Counted from the stretch's first letter, positions 15,844 to 24,781 are shown. The stretch is 32,224 nucleotides of DNA from Bacteroidales bacterium UBA1797 (GCA_002319885.1 DCFT01000128.1:1-32224); one strand, 5' to 3'. Notes: generated by a model from the sequence alone, not told the origin. Numbers and translations: made by a program.

Positions 15844-15861
15844 TGTTAATAAAAATTAACA
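15844..15861. promoter_or_regulatory. Small inverted repeat upstream of the sigma factor gene
   Basis: TGTTAAT, AAAA, ATTAACA is a perfect 7-bp inverted repeat with a 4-nt centre, 43 nt before the ECF sigma ATG. It could be an operator for the sigma operon or a weak terminator for the LysM gene; it lacks a following T-run. Confidence 0.3.
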
Positions 15862-15904
15862 AACGGGAATAATAGAAGATATTAATTTGTCTATAGATTG
15901 TAGT

Positions 15905-16465
15905 ATGATTGATTATTCGTACGACGCAAATAAAGAAAAAGAACTGGTAGAAGCTTCTTTGAATGGAGATAAGAGTGCATTCGGAGAGATAGTTAACCGG
16001 TATCAGAAAATGGTTGCACGTACGGTGAAGGGAATGCTGGGAGATTCAGTTTTTTCTGAAGATATAGGGCAGGAAGTATTTATTAAACTTTTTTATTCAT
16101 TATCAGATTTCAGGGGTGAAGCAAAACTTTCGACTTATATTCAGAAAATTGCTGTTAATCTGACACTAAATGAGATAAAAAGAAGAAAAAGATTCTTTTC
16201 TATGTTTTCTCAGAAGGCTAATAATGAGATGTATGAATTTGAGATAGCCGAACAGGATACCGAAGAAAGAAGAGAGGCTTCTGAAATTGTTAATAAGGCA
16301 CTGATGGCTATGGATACGAAATTTAGAGTAATTCTTACTATGAGAATGCTTCAGGGCTATTCTACCAAAGAAACTGCAGAAATTCTTGATATGCCTGTAG
16401 GTACAGTTCTTTCGCGGTTATCAAGAGCTCAGGAGCAATTAAGAAGTATTTTATTGAAATTATAA
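15905..16465 (+). CDS. ECF-type RNA polymerase sigma factor
   Basis: About 186 residues from the ATG at 15905; a TTG 18 nt earlier is in frame but less likely. Region 2 is visible as ALNGDKSAFGEIVNRYQ-like sequence, then DIGQEVFIKLFYSLSDFRGEAKLSTYIQKIAVN. Region 4 is at the C-terminus: FRVILTMRMLQGYSTKETAEILDMPVGTVLSRLSRAQEQL. There is no region 3, as expected for ECF factors. It redirects RNA polymerase to a stress regulon. A short probable anti-sigma membrane protein and a CpxP-like periplasmic protein follow, suggesting an envelope-stress or metal-stress circuit that is probably autoregulated. Confidence 0.93.
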   Translation: MIDYSYDANKEKELVEASLNGDKSAFGEIVNRYQKMVARTVKGMLGDSVFSEDIGQEVFIKLFYSLSDFRGEAKLSTYIQKIAVNLTLNEIKRRKRFFSMFSQKANNEMYEFEIAEQDTEERREASEIVNKALMAMDTKFRVILTMRMLQGYSTKETAEILDMPVGTVLSRLSRAQEQLRSILLKL

Positions 16466-16481
16466 ATATTCAGTTAATATA

Positions 16482-16835
16482 ATGAACAAGTCAGAAATTA
16501 AAAAGTTGATAATCAGTTCACTGGATAGGGATGTTGATACTAAAGAGATAGCCGGAAAACTGGAAGAAGCAGGTGTTTCCTATAATTTTAGCCAGACCTT
16601 TGGAGACAAGGTGTTGAATAAACTTTTTTCAGCAGGAGTAACTATAGGGCGTGAAGTTGAATTCGTAAAATACATGAATGTAGCTTTTTATCGTATCGCT
16701 CTTACGGGTGTGGCTGCTATTGTAATTCTCCTTATTTCTATTTTTCTTATGCAAGGCTCCCTTTCTGTTGATTCATTCCTCGGACTGGGAAATACCCATG
16801 ATGAAAGCATTATTTGTCTGTTAACCGGAAATTAA
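16482..16835 (+). CDS. Probable single-pass anti-sigma factor
   Basis: 117 residues: a soluble charged N-terminus (about 1-68) predicted to be cytoplasmic, one membrane helix (about 72-91, ALTGVAAIVILLISIFLM) and a short extracytoplasmic tail. No recognised family motif is seen. The call is inference from position (16 nt after an ECF sigma gene), size and topology, all of which fit a membrane anti-sigma factor. It may hold the sigma factor at the membrane until an envelope signal arrives. The stop lies 5 nt before the next ATG, so the three genes are tightly coupled. Confidence 0.65.
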   Translation: MNKSEIKKLIISSLDRDVDTKEIAGKLEEAGVSYNFSQTFGDKVLNKLFSAGVTIGREVEFVKYMNVAFYRIALTGVAAIVILLISIFLMQGSLSVDSFLGLGNTHDESIICLLTGN

Positions 16836-16840
16836 TAAAA

Positions 16841-17338
16841 ATGAGAGTAAAATCAGTTTTGGTCGTCCTTGTAACTTTAATAATAGGATTCATTCTGGGG
16901 ATGCTGACTTCAGCCGAGATCAGATATCACAGACTTAAACCGATGAGAGTATTCTTTTCTGAAGAGCGATTCAGGGATGGTTTTTATAAAACAATTAAAC
17001 CGGATGAACAACAGAAAGCTAAAATCGATTTGATTCTCGATAAATATGCAAAGGTTAATAGTGAAATGCAGAATACTTTCAGAAAAGAGCTTGATTCAAG
17101 TATGAAGGAATTCAGGAAGGAACTTGATCTGAATCTAACAAAAGATCAGCTGTCGAGACTAAAGGACATGGATGAACGGCGTCAGCAAATGATAAGGCAA
17201 AACCGAAAGAACCATAAAGACGATACACTCAACCTGAGAGATGGCAGGCATCGTTATCCTGGCAGGGGACCCTCACCCGACAGACCTCCAGCGCTTTTCC
17301 CTGATAACGATTCAACCAGATTACCCGACGATAAATAG
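16841..17338 (+). CDS. CpxP/Spy-like periplasmic protein (heavy-metal-sensor type)
   Basis: 165 residues from the ATG at 16841; an upstream in-frame TTG at 16814 would overlap the previous gene and is less likely. Residues 4-23 are a membrane anchor or signal (VLVVLVTLIIGFILGML). Residues about 45-120 are a long charged helical stretch (LKPDEQ-like IKPDEQQKAKIDLILDKY, MKEFRKELDLNLTKDQLSRLKDM) like the LTxxQ-type helices of CpxP/Spy/CnrX proteins. The tail is rich in Arg, Pro and Asp. Such proteins act as periplasmic chaperones or metal sensors controlling ECF factors. Its last 18 nt overlap the 3' end of the convergent TPR gene. Confidence 0.7.
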   Translation: MRVKSVLVVLVTLIIGFILGMLTSAEIRYHRLKPMRVFFSEERFRDGFYKTIKPDEQQKAKIDLILDKYAKVNSEMQNTFRKELDSSMKEFRKELDLNLTKDQLSRLKDMDERRQQMIRQNRKNHKDDTLNLRDGRHRYPGRGPSPDRPPALFPDNDSTRLPDDK

Positions 17339-19552
17339 AAGATAGTCTAAAATGATTGGCAGATCATCGGGATTCACTCCTAATGAGATAAGCAGATCTC
17401 TGTCTGCCGTAAAAATTGAGATGAACTGTTCTTTTGACAATTCCCCGCTGAGTATACTCTGTTTGTAAAAATCAACGGCAGTTTTCTTATTACTTTTGCA
17501 AAGTTCAAGATGACCTCTGTTTATCAGATCATGCGCATTGAATTTTCCGGCTGACAAACGATCGTAGTATTTTTCCGATTCATCCAACCTTCCGAGTGCA
17601 AAAAAGCAAAAAGCTATTGGTCTTAAAATCTTCAGATTTCCAGGATCTTCATACTCTACCCTGAAGTAGTATTTTAATGCCTGCTCATAGTTCTTTAGAT
17701 CAATATAACAGTGAGCTGTCATTATTACTGTATGGATATTTTCAGGTTCCAGATCGGATGCCTGAAGGTAATATTCAAGTGCTTCTTCATTTCTCCCAAG
17801 TCTCCTGAGACATAAACCTATCTTCTTGACAGTCCAGACTTTCCTGTCAATAAGTTCAGCTCTTCTGTAATACTTAAGAGCTTCGTCGTAATCAGCACTT
17901 TGCTGGTAGCAATAGCCTATTTTTTCATATAATTGAGCATCAGATGGCTTTTCATTCACCTGTTTCAGAAAAAGCTGCAGAGCATCATTATAAAAATTTT
18001 TACTGAAGAAATAATCTGCCAGACCTGCTTCGGCTTCCGAAGCATTACATGTCATCCTGAAAAACTCAGAGTTATAGATATCAAGCTTACCGACAAAAAG
18101 ATCTTCAAATTCTTTTTTGTAAGGCGAGAGTTTAAAAAACCTGTAAATATCCTGCAAATACTGTGTTATGTTTGTCCTGAATACTTTGTATGGGTCAGTT
18201 CCGGATTCTTCATCATTTAATTGTTGTAATCCTTCAAGTTCCATACGGAAGACTTTTAACATCATGCTTTTTTGAGAAGAAGGGAGATATTTTAAATTTA
18301 AAAGCAATGAATATTTATCAGAGTTACAAATGAAAGGAGTCTTGTACAATGCTTCTGCCAATTCGTTTGTTCCCGGTCCAAGTATTTCGTCCCGGTATAT
18401 CTCATCAACGGTCTCATGATCGGGATAAAACGGAACAAACCAGTTCTGGAAGTCTTTAAAAAAGTCAAACTGTTTCATGTTAGCGAAAGCAGACATATAT
18501 ACATCAGCTCCTTCCATCTGGAGTTTAGTAAGTTCTTCCATTGTTTTGAATATTTCCTCCGAGTCATTGAACATCTCTGACCAGTCGGGGTTCTTTTCTT
18601 CATTCTTATCTTTAGGAAGAATATTATCGAGGTCAAGTTTTTCTTCGATCATAGGTTTCAACTTTGCAACCTGGGGTAATATTTCATCCTGAAGTTTTCT
18701 GCTGAGGTTCTCAGTTTCCTTCGACCGGATTATCTGGAGAACAATTATCATGCAATGCTCCCTGAATTTTGAATCATGGCTCATTTCCATAATTTTTTCA
18801 GTAACTTCAGGATATAATAATATTCTTTCGTTATAATAATGAAGGTTCAGAATAAGTCCCGACAGCGCTCTCTCCATAACCTGTTCCTGACCGGCTTCAT
18901 AAAGGCTTATCAGGTGAAAAAGCTTTTCTGATTGCCATGTTCTGAAAGAACTCAGTGTGACTGCAGTGGTGAAAATACTTGCTTCGTACCATCTGAATTT
19001 GCCTGATTTGAGGATTATTTTGATCAGACTGTTTTCCGCCTCTCCATAATAGTCTGTGAGCCACAGATGATTAAATATATTTTTAATCAGTTGTTTATGC
19101 TTTTTTGAGATCTCAGAGTCAGGGTCCGGATTAATCTCATTGCTTAATTTCAACCATTCGTCGAGTTCTGATTTAAACATCAGATCATCAACTGTTTCAA
19201 CGATGGTTTTGCCACTGAGCGTCATCTCTTTTTCAGCTTGTTGCTTTACCCAGTAAGTATGCCATCCGGAATTATGTGACAATATGTCCTGTCGTGCTCT
19301 ATCGGATAACTTTAGTATTGACTGAATTAGTTTAAGATATATTTTGTTACGCTCAGGATCTTTTATTCCATCAATTGTGTATGAAAGCATATTTCTGTAA
19401 GTCATTTCCAGATCATTATACTCATCATGCATATCCCCCGATGATGTGCTAAAGATCATATCAGATAGTATATCAAGGCTTTGCTTTATCTTTTTTTCCG
19501 ATATCAATGTACAGAGTCTCTTATGTTGAAGAATCACTTTTGATGCATCCAT
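17321..19552 (-). CDS. Large TPR-repeat protein of unknown function
   Basis: 743 residues, no signal peptide and no membrane helix, so probably cytoplasmic. The first 480 residues are helical and charged without a recognised domain. Residues about 510-690 form a TPR array: NFYNDALQLFLKQVNEKP, DYDEALKYYRRAELID, RNEEALEYYLQASDLEPEN, NYEQALKYYFRVEYEDPGN, RLDESEKYYDRL. TPRs mediate protein-protein contact; the partner is not known. The gene is convergent with and overlaps the CpxP-like gene by 18 nt, and no promoter was recognised upstream. The long helical N-terminus may also be a repeat solenoid too degenerate to see by eye. Confidence 0.85.
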   Translation of the reverse strand: MDASKVILQHKRLCTLISEKKIKQSLDILSDMIFSTSSGDMHDEYNDLEMTYRNMLSYTIDGIKDPERNKIYLKLIQSILKLSDRARQDILSHNSGWHTYWVKQQAEKEMTLSGKTIVETVDDLMFKSELDEWLKLSNEINPDPDSEISKKHKQLIKNIFNHLWLTDYYGEAENSLIKIILKSGKFRWYEASIFTTAVTLSSFRTWQSEKLFHLISLYEAGQEQVMERALSGLILNLHYYNERILLYPEVTEKIMEMSHDSKFREHCMIIVLQIIRSKETENLSRKLQDEILPQVAKLKPMIEEKLDLDNILPKDKNEEKNPDWSEMFNDSEEIFKTMEELTKLQMEGADVYMSAFANMKQFDFFKDFQNWFVPFYPDHETVDEIYRDEILGPGTNELAEALYKTPFICNSDKYSLLLNLKYLPSSQKSMMLKVFRMELEGLQQLNDEESGTDPYKVFRTNITQYLQDIYRFFKLSPYKKEFEDLFVGKLDIYNSEFFRMTCNASEAEAGLADYFFSKNFYNDALQLFLKQVNEKPSDAQLYEKIGYCYQQSADYDEALKYYRRAELIDRKVWTVKKIGLCLRRLGRNEEALEYYLQASDLEPENIHTVIMTAHCYIDLKNYEQALKYYFRVEYEDPGNLKILRPIAFCFFALGRLDESEKYYDRLSAGKFNAHDLINRGHLELCKSNKKTAVDFYKQSILSGELSKEQFISIFTADRDLLISLGVNPDDLPIILDYLLFIVG

Positions 19553-19919
19553 TTTGTCCTTTTTTTAACTTATCCCGGTTAAAGGGAAGAACTGTTCCAT
19601 ATATTTAATAACCTTTGCTGATTAAAGTATGAAGTCTGACAAAAAATCATCGTATCATACTGAAAGCATATATGCAACAATCAGACCGTTTATTTGCTGA
19701 ATAAGAAAAATTCATTAAGGGATTATTTCCAATTCCTCCGGCTTCTTAGCTTTTAATGAGTTTTAGTTCAAAGATCTTCCCCTGTTGTGTCTTTCTTCAA
19801 CAATCAGGAAGCAAATTTTATACGGCTTTTTTAGGATTTTGTAACCAAATCCTTAATTCAAAGGTTAGGGATGTGTTTAATTTATCCTGAGCCGATGGAG
19901 TACAGCTATTTTTGAATCA
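19553..19919. other. 367-bp intergenic region, no gene seen
   Basis: AT-rich spacer between the TPR gene and the 3' end of the patatin gene, both on the minus strand. I see no coding frame with family resemblance, no tRNA and no clear promoter. A weak hairpin, GGATTT-7 nt-AAATCC (19834-19852), is the only structure noticed. It must hold the TPR gene's promoter, but no exact TAnnTTTG was found. Confidence 0.5.
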
Positions 19920-22220
19920 TCAGAAATTATACCCAATACTTATATAACCTTTAATCTTATTGAAATAAGCCTCCTTTTTGTAGTCTCCATACATCAATCC
20001 GATCTTAATCGGACCAATAATTGACATATACCCGGCACCTACACCAATACCTGACAGCAAAGAGAGTCCATTTGTTCTGTTAACTTCCTGTATTGCAAAA
20101 ATGTTCGCCATGAAATTCAGATGAAAATCCTCAATTACTTTTAAATCGAAATTAGCTCTGAAGCCGGCAAGCATTTTAACAGGGATTTCATTTGGTTGAA
20201 AACCGACCATTGGAATTGACCTTTTATTAACTGATTCAATTCCACCAAGACTATAAAAATTGTTCTGAGCTGTAATTGAATCGGAACGGGAAATTAATAG
20301 GAAATCTCCGCCTATTGAAAATGTCATTTTGCCGGGAGGGGAGAAATAATAGTCAACCGAACTATGAAGCGAATAGAACCTTTCAAAAGAAAACTCACCA
20401 CTATGAGTCCTGGTAAAATCTACTTTTGATGTGTCAGTTTTCAGTTCCGCTGACTTAAGTTTTGATGTGCTTGCCGAAAAGTTAAATAAGGTACCATTGT
20501 TTGGGAAATACTTGGTATCGAGAGTGTTTATTCTGTAATCGTAAGTTGAAGTAATATAATTGTATAAAAAGTTTTTAAGGCGGGCATCAGAAATATAATG
20601 TAAAATCAGATTAAGGTTTTCATAGTTCTCCGAGATACTCATCATACTATTTAGGCCCATTCTTTTGCTTAATGATATTCCTGGAGTAAAATTCCGGCTT
20701 ATCACCTCACCTTTATCGCCTCTTAACTCCAGAAGCGGTAACAGAGTATTATCTGCATATAAGTTGGCGGATAATCCAAAAATCTGATTTCTGTCAATAA
20801 ACTGGATGTAACTAAGATCGAACCTGAAATATTGTCCTATGCGTGAGTTAAAATTGATAACAGATCTCTGTGTTAAAAAGTTTTTTAACGAGAACCCTAA
20901 TATAAGTCCTGAAAGGAGGGAGTTGTCATAATGCACCGATCCATAAAGCATTGCCGGTGGTTTTTCTATACAATCGATATTTAATATAAGAGAATCACTC
21001 TTGTTAATAACCCGGTATTTAACTTTGTCGAACCAGGCTTTGCCATAGAGTAGTTCAATTTTGTCGGCAAGCATATATTTATCTACTTTCTGTTCGGGTT
21101 TTATATCCAGAACACCCAATATCTGTTGGTATGAATAACTTTTATTCCCGGTAATTTCTATCTGGCTGAAAGTATACGTTTTTTTATCAAGTATCGGCTT
21201 CAGTGGCTTTTGTGGTTCAATATTATTAAGAGAATCTGCAAGCTTCCTGAAATATTCTTTATATGGAAGGGCAGCCTCATATCCTCTTTGAATAAGTGAG
21301 TCAACATTATCAAACTGAAATATTGAAAGTTTTTGCATGTTTGGTCTGATAAGCACATTTACAAACTTCTTCTGAGATTCGAAATCAGTCAGGCTCCTGT
21401 ACATCGCAATTTGTTCCATTATCCCCGAAACAGTCTGGAGCTTGTCAGCTTTGTAACCATTGAATCCGACATACGATCCAATGACAATATCAGCTCCCAT
21501 GTCTTTTGCCTCACTCGCCGCAAAGTTTCTGATCAAACCTCCATCCATGAGTAGAACAGAATCAATCATGAGAGGTGTAAATATTGACGGTACTGAAAAA
21601 CTTGCCCTGATAGCGTCTGACAGGTATCCTTTTTTAAGGTCGACTATCTTAAAATTCACAATATCGGTTGCCACACACATGAACGGAATCGGAAGTTTTG
21701 AAAAATCATATATATCAGCAGCAGGCCATGAATAGAAACTCAGGACATTTTCCACCTGTTGCCCGTTTATAAGACCTGATGGAAACATGACTTTCCGCGA
21801 AGAAAGAGGCAGTGCAATTGCGCTATTTGCAAAATGCTCTTTCTCCAGAAAAATTACTTTATTTTCAGAGATCTTATTAGAAAGAATAAGTTTCCAGTTC
21901 AGGCTCTTAAATATTTTCTGTAGGCTATCAGCTGAATATCCCAGTGAGTACATACCTCCTATAATGCTGCCCATGCTTACTCCGGTGATAATATCGGGTC
22001 TTAACCCTGCTTCCTCCATAACCTTGAGCACACCGATATGTGCTATTCCATGAGCGCCGCCTCCGCTTAAGGCCAGTCCTATGCGTGGTCTTACCGGAAC
22101 TTTCTGTGCATTAGCATCTGTTGATTCAGAGAATGAGAAAATGAATAAAATACAAATTGTTAAGAATAATTTTTGCAGACAATGTGAGTATAAACAGAAA
22201 TTAGTATTCATTTTTAGCAT
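19920..22220 (-). CDS. Patatin-like phospholipase with outer-membrane barrel (PlpD-type)
   Basis: 766 residues. The N-terminal signal peptide (about 1-38, LFLTICILFIFSFS then ANAQ) directs export. The patatin domain has oxyanion loop SGGGAHG (52-58), nucleophile elbow GVSMG (Ser82) and catalytic DGG (Asp226), so the lipase site is intact. Residues about 348-415 resemble a POTRA module (FSQIEITGNKSYSYQQIL). From about 420 to 766 the sequence is beta-rich and ends in Phe, as expected of an outer-membrane barrel. This layout matches type Vd autotransporters and their Bacteroidota relatives. The enzyme domain may stay at the surface or face the periplasm. It is divergent from the ygiQ gene. An ATG three codons downstream is an equally good start. 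Confidence 0.9.
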   Translation of the reverse strand: MLKMNTNFCLYSHCLQKLFLTICILFIFSFSESTDANAQKVPVRPRIGLALSGGGAHGIAHIGVLKVMEEAGLRPDIITGVSMGSIIGGMYSLGYSADSLQKIFKSLNWKLILSNKISENKVIFLEKEHFANSAIALPLSSRKVMFPSGLINGQQVENVLSFYSWPAADIYDFSKLPIPFMCVATDIVNFKIVDLKKGYLSDAIRASFSVPSIFTPLMIDSVLLMDGGLIRNFAASEAKDMGADIVIGSYVGFNGYKADKLQTVSGIMEQIAMYRSLTDFESQKKFVNVLIRPNMQKLSIFQFDNVDSLIQRGYEAALPYKEYFRKLADSLNNIEPQKPLKPILDKKTYTFSQIEITGNKSYSYQQILGVLDIKPEQKVDKYMLADKIELLYGKAWFDKVKYRVINKSDSLILNIDCIEKPPAMLYGSVHYDNSLLSGLILGFSLKNFLTQRSVINFNSRIGQYFRFDLSYIQFIDRNQIFGLSANLYADNTLLPLLELRGDKGEVISRNFTPGISLSKRMGLNSMMSISENYENLNLILHYISDARLKNFLYNYITSTYDYRINTLDTKYFPNNGTLFNFSASTSKLKSAELKTDTSKVDFTRTHSGEFSFERFYSLHSSVDYYFSPPGKMTFSIGGDFLLISRSDSITAQNNFYSLGGIESVNKRSIPMVGFQPNEIPVKMLAGFRANFDLKVIEDFHLNFMANIFAIQEVNRTNGLSLLSGIGVGAGYMSIIGPIKIGLMYGDYKKEAYFNKIKGYISIGYNF

Positions 22221-22285
22221 CTTAGAATGCTACTGATTAATAGCACTTTCATTTGCAAGATAGTTATTTTAAGTAAATTAGCGGC

Positions 22286-24076
22286 GTGAAAACTCAGACA
22301 ATTTTTGATCAAAGGTGGCTGCCCACAACTAAAAAGGAGGTTAATCTTCTTGGTTGGGACGAATTGGATGTTATCATCTTCAGCGGCGATGCCTATGTCG
22401 ATCATCCTTCGTTCGGACCGGCAGTAATCGGACGTGTGATAGAAGATGAAGGTCTCAGGGTTGCAATTATCCCACAACCTAACTGGCAGGACGATCTGAG
22501 AGATTTCCGTAAGCTTGGAAAACCAAAATATTTCTTTGGTGTTACAGCCGGAAATATGGATTCCATGGTTAATCATTATACTGCTGCAAGGCGGTTAAGA
22601 TCTGATGATGCTTATACTCCCGGAGGTAAGTCAGGCTTCAGACCCGATTATCCGACAATTGTTTATACCAGAATACTCAAAGAGATATTCCCTGATGTGC
22701 CTGTAGTTATTGGAGGTATTGAAGCCTCTATGAGAAGACTGACACATTATGATTATTGGAGCGACAGGCTGGAACCTTCAATTCTTGTGAGCAGTGGAGC
22801 TGATATGCTGATTTATGGAATGGGGGAACAACCCCTGCGGACTATTTTAAGGCTCCTTACAAAAGGAGTGTCTTTCTCAGCACTTACCACAATTCCTCAG
22901 ACATCTGTGGTTATAAGTAAAGAAGAACCTCTTCCGGTACAGAATAAATGGAAAGATATTGCTCTTCATTCTTATGAAAAATGTCAGAAGGATAAAAAGC
23001 TGTTTTCAGAAAATTTTGTAAAGTTCGAGAAAGAATCTAATAAAATAGAATCTGCACGGCTTGCGGAGTCTGTTAAGGATTTAGTGGTGATTATCAATCC
23101 CCCGTTTCCAACGATGAATGAGGAAGAAGCTGATAAGACCTTCGATCTTCCTTATATGCATATGCCTCATCCCCGATATAATAAGAAGGAAGATATCCCG
23201 GCCTATGAAATGATAAAATATTCAGTGAATATACATCGTGGATGTTTTGGAGGTTGCAGTTTTTGTGCCATTGCAGCTCATCAGGGGAAACAAATAGTAA
23301 GCAGGTCAGAGAAATCGATACTTAATGAAATAGAGAAAATTATTAATCTGCCTGATTTTAAAGGATATTTATCAGATCTGGGCGGGCCATCGGCTAATAT
23401 GTACAGGATGAAGGGCATAGATAAGAAATTATGTAAGACATGCTCAAGACCTTCATGTATATGGCCGGCAGTCTGTAATAATCTTAATACCAGCCATAAA
23501 GAGCTTACTGATCTTTACAGGAAAGTTGATAGGTTAGATGGAATAAAGAAGTCATTTATCGGTAGCGGGATACGTTACGATTTGTTGTTTCCGGAATGGA
23601 ATAAGAATGCCGGAAGAGACGAGGGCGAGTATCTTGAGGAGCTTATAACAAAGCATGTTTCAGGAAGACTGAAAGTAGCGCCCGAACACACTTCTCCACA
23701 TGTTTTGTCACTCATGCGCAAGACCCCGTTTGATCTCTTCAGAAAACTCAGGAAGCGTTTTGATAATATCATACTAAAGAATGATCTGAAATTCGAGATT
23801 ATACCCTATTTCATTTCAGCTCACCCGGGATGTATGGATGCTGATATGAAAGACCTTGAAACACAAGTGAAAGCAATGAAGATCAGGCCTGAACAGGTTC
23901 AGGATTTTACACCTACACCGATGACACTGTCAACGTTAATGTATTACACTGGTTTTGATCCTTATTCGGGGAAAAAAGTTTACGTGGCAAGGAATATTGA
24001 AGAGAAACGAAGACAAAAGGAATATTTCTTCTGGTACAAGAAAAATCCGAAAAACATTAACCGAAAATCACATTAA
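22286..24076 (+). CDS. YgiQ family radical SAM protein
   Basis: 596 residues, starting at GTG 22286 (no nearby in-frame ATG gives the conserved N-terminus FDQRWLPTTKKEVNLLGWDELDVI). The radical SAM cluster motif is HRGCFGGCSFCAIAAHQG, with Cys320, Cys324 and Cys327. An N-terminal cobalamin-binding-like region is suggested by DAYVDHPSFGPAVIGRVIEDEG and VVIGGIEASMRRLTHYDYW. The C-terminal part has APEHTSPHVLSLMRKP-like sequence and FTPTPMTLSTLMYYTGFDP, both YgiQ hallmarks. A second Cys group (KLCKTCSRPSCIWPAVC, residues about 386-402) may bind another metal or cluster. The reaction of the family is not established. It is monocistronic and divergent from the patatin gene. Confidence 0.93.
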   Translation: MKTQTIFDQRWLPTTKKEVNLLGWDELDVIIFSGDAYVDHPSFGPAVIGRVIEDEGLRVAIIPQPNWQDDLRDFRKLGKPKYFFGVTAGNMDSMVNHYTAARRLRSDDAYTPGGKSGFRPDYPTIVYTRILKEIFPDVPVVIGGIEASMRRLTHYDYWSDRLEPSILVSSGADMLIYGMGEQPLRTILRLLTKGVSFSALTTIPQTSVVISKEEPLPVQNKWKDIALHSYEKCQKDKKLFSENFVKFEKESNKIESARLAESVKDLVVIINPPFPTMNEEEADKTFDLPYMHMPHPRYNKKEDIPAYEMIKYSVNIHRGCFGGCSFCAIAAHQGKQIVSRSEKSILNEIEKIINLPDFKGYLSDLGGPSANMYRMKGIDKKLCKTCSRPSCIWPAVCNNLNTSHKELTDLYRKVDRLDGIKKSFIGSGIRYDLLFPEWNKNAGRDEGEYLEELITKHVSGRLKVAPEHTSPHVLSLMRKTPFDLFRKLRKRFDNIILKNDLKFEIIPYFISAHPGCMDADMKDLETQVKAMKIRPEQVQDFTPTPMTLSTLMYYTGFDPYSGKKVYVARNIEEKRRQKEYFFWYKKNPKNINRKSH

Positions 24077-24088
24077 GAATACCCTTGG

Positions 24089-24120
24089 TGTACGAACGTT
24101 GCATGCAACGTTCCTGTACA
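24089..24120. repeat. REP-like palindrome, copy 1
   Basis: Core GAACGTTGCATGCAACGTTC (24094-24113) is a perfect 20-nt palindrome, flanked by partly matching TGTAC and TGTACA. It is the slightly degraded partner of the copy at 24144-24173, 13 nt after the ygiQ stop. Confidence 0.8.
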
Positions 24121-24143
24121 TACAATATATAATAACAGCGAAA

Positions 24144-24173
24144 TGTAGGAACGTTGCATGCAACGTTCCTACA
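24144..24173. repeat. REP-like palindrome, copy 2 (perfect, 30 bp)
   Basis: A perfect 30-bp palindrome centred on TTGCATGCAA, opening TGTAGGAACG and closing CGTTCCTACA. The two copies are separated by 23 nt of AT-rich sequence, a REP doublet arrangement, between the convergent ygiQ and hydC genes. Confidence 0.82.
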
Positions 24174-24201
24174 CGGTTACTGTTCATAGTTTTAAAATTA
24201 A

Positions 24202-24229
24202 AGCCGGGACTAAATAAATAATCCCGGCT
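24202..24229 (-). terminator. Intrinsic terminator of the hydrogenase operon (possibly bidirectional)
   Basis: AGCCGGGA (24202-24209) and TCCCGGCT (24222-24229) form a perfect 8-bp GC-rich stem with a 12-nt AT loop. On the minus strand it is followed by TTTAATTTT, a good U-tract after hydC (stop 35 nt upstream). On the plus strand CTTTAATT follows, so it may also stop ygiQ transcripts. Confidence 0.8.
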
Positions 24230-24264
24230 CTTTAATTACCTATAAACTAAAACTTAAAACTATC

Positions 24265-24747
24265 TTATTCGTATTCCTTCAGAATGTTTTTTACATCATC
24301 AGGCGCTACTCTTCCGTAGGTTTTATCGCCCACCAGCACAACTGGTGCAAGACCACATGCTCCAACACACCTAAGGCTGGAAAGCGAGAACTTGTTGTCT
24401 TTTGTCGATTCCCCGACCTGAATACCAAGTTCTTTTTTAAATTCTTCCAGGACCTTTTCTGCACCTCTTACATAACATGCAGTTCCAAGACATATACTTA
24501 TCGGATGTTTCCCTTTTGGAGTCATTGTAAAAAATGAGTAGAATGTTACTACACCATATATTTTTGCTACTGGCATATTGAGACCATCAGAAACAACCTC
24601 CTGTACTTCTGCCGGGAGATATCCAAAATGTTCCTGACATGAATGAAGAACATTTATAAGCTCCTGAGGATCATTATTAAAAGTAGCACATACTCCTTTT
24701 ATAAAGTCCACATCTTCTTTTCTTAATTCTATTTTTATATGAGACAT
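24265..24747 (-). CDS. hydC: NADH-linked [FeFe]-hydrogenase subunit HydC (NuoE-like)
   Basis: 160 residues, the thioredoxin-like [2Fe-2S] subunit, homologous to NuoE of complex I. An N-terminal helical part (LINVLHSCQEHFGYLPAEVQEVV) precedes the ferredoxin fold. The four ligands are Cys86, Cys91 (CLGTACYVRG), Cys127 and Cys131 (LRCVGACGLAPV). It relays electrons within the HydABC complex that couples NADH and reduced ferredoxin to H2 evolution. It is the last gene of the locus, 34 nt after hydA, and ends at a clear hairpin terminator. In most HydABC operons the C gene comes first; here it is last. Confidence 0.9.
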   Translation of the reverse strand: MSHIKIELRKEDVDFIKGVCATFNNDPQELINVLHSCQEHFGYLPAEVQEVVSDGLNMPVAKIYGVVTFYSFFTMTPKGKHPISICLGTACYVRGAEKVLEEFKKELGIQVGESTKDNKFSLSSLRCVGACGLAPVVLVGDKTYGRVAPDDVKNILKEYE

Positions 24748-24781
24748 AGCCGTGAATTTTATTATTGTCGAATATTTATTA

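Noticed and set aside
19834..19852. Hairpin GGATTT/AAATCC in the spacer between the patatin and TPR genes
   Set aside because: Only six AT-rich pairs and no following U-tract in either direction; likely chance in AT-rich DNA.
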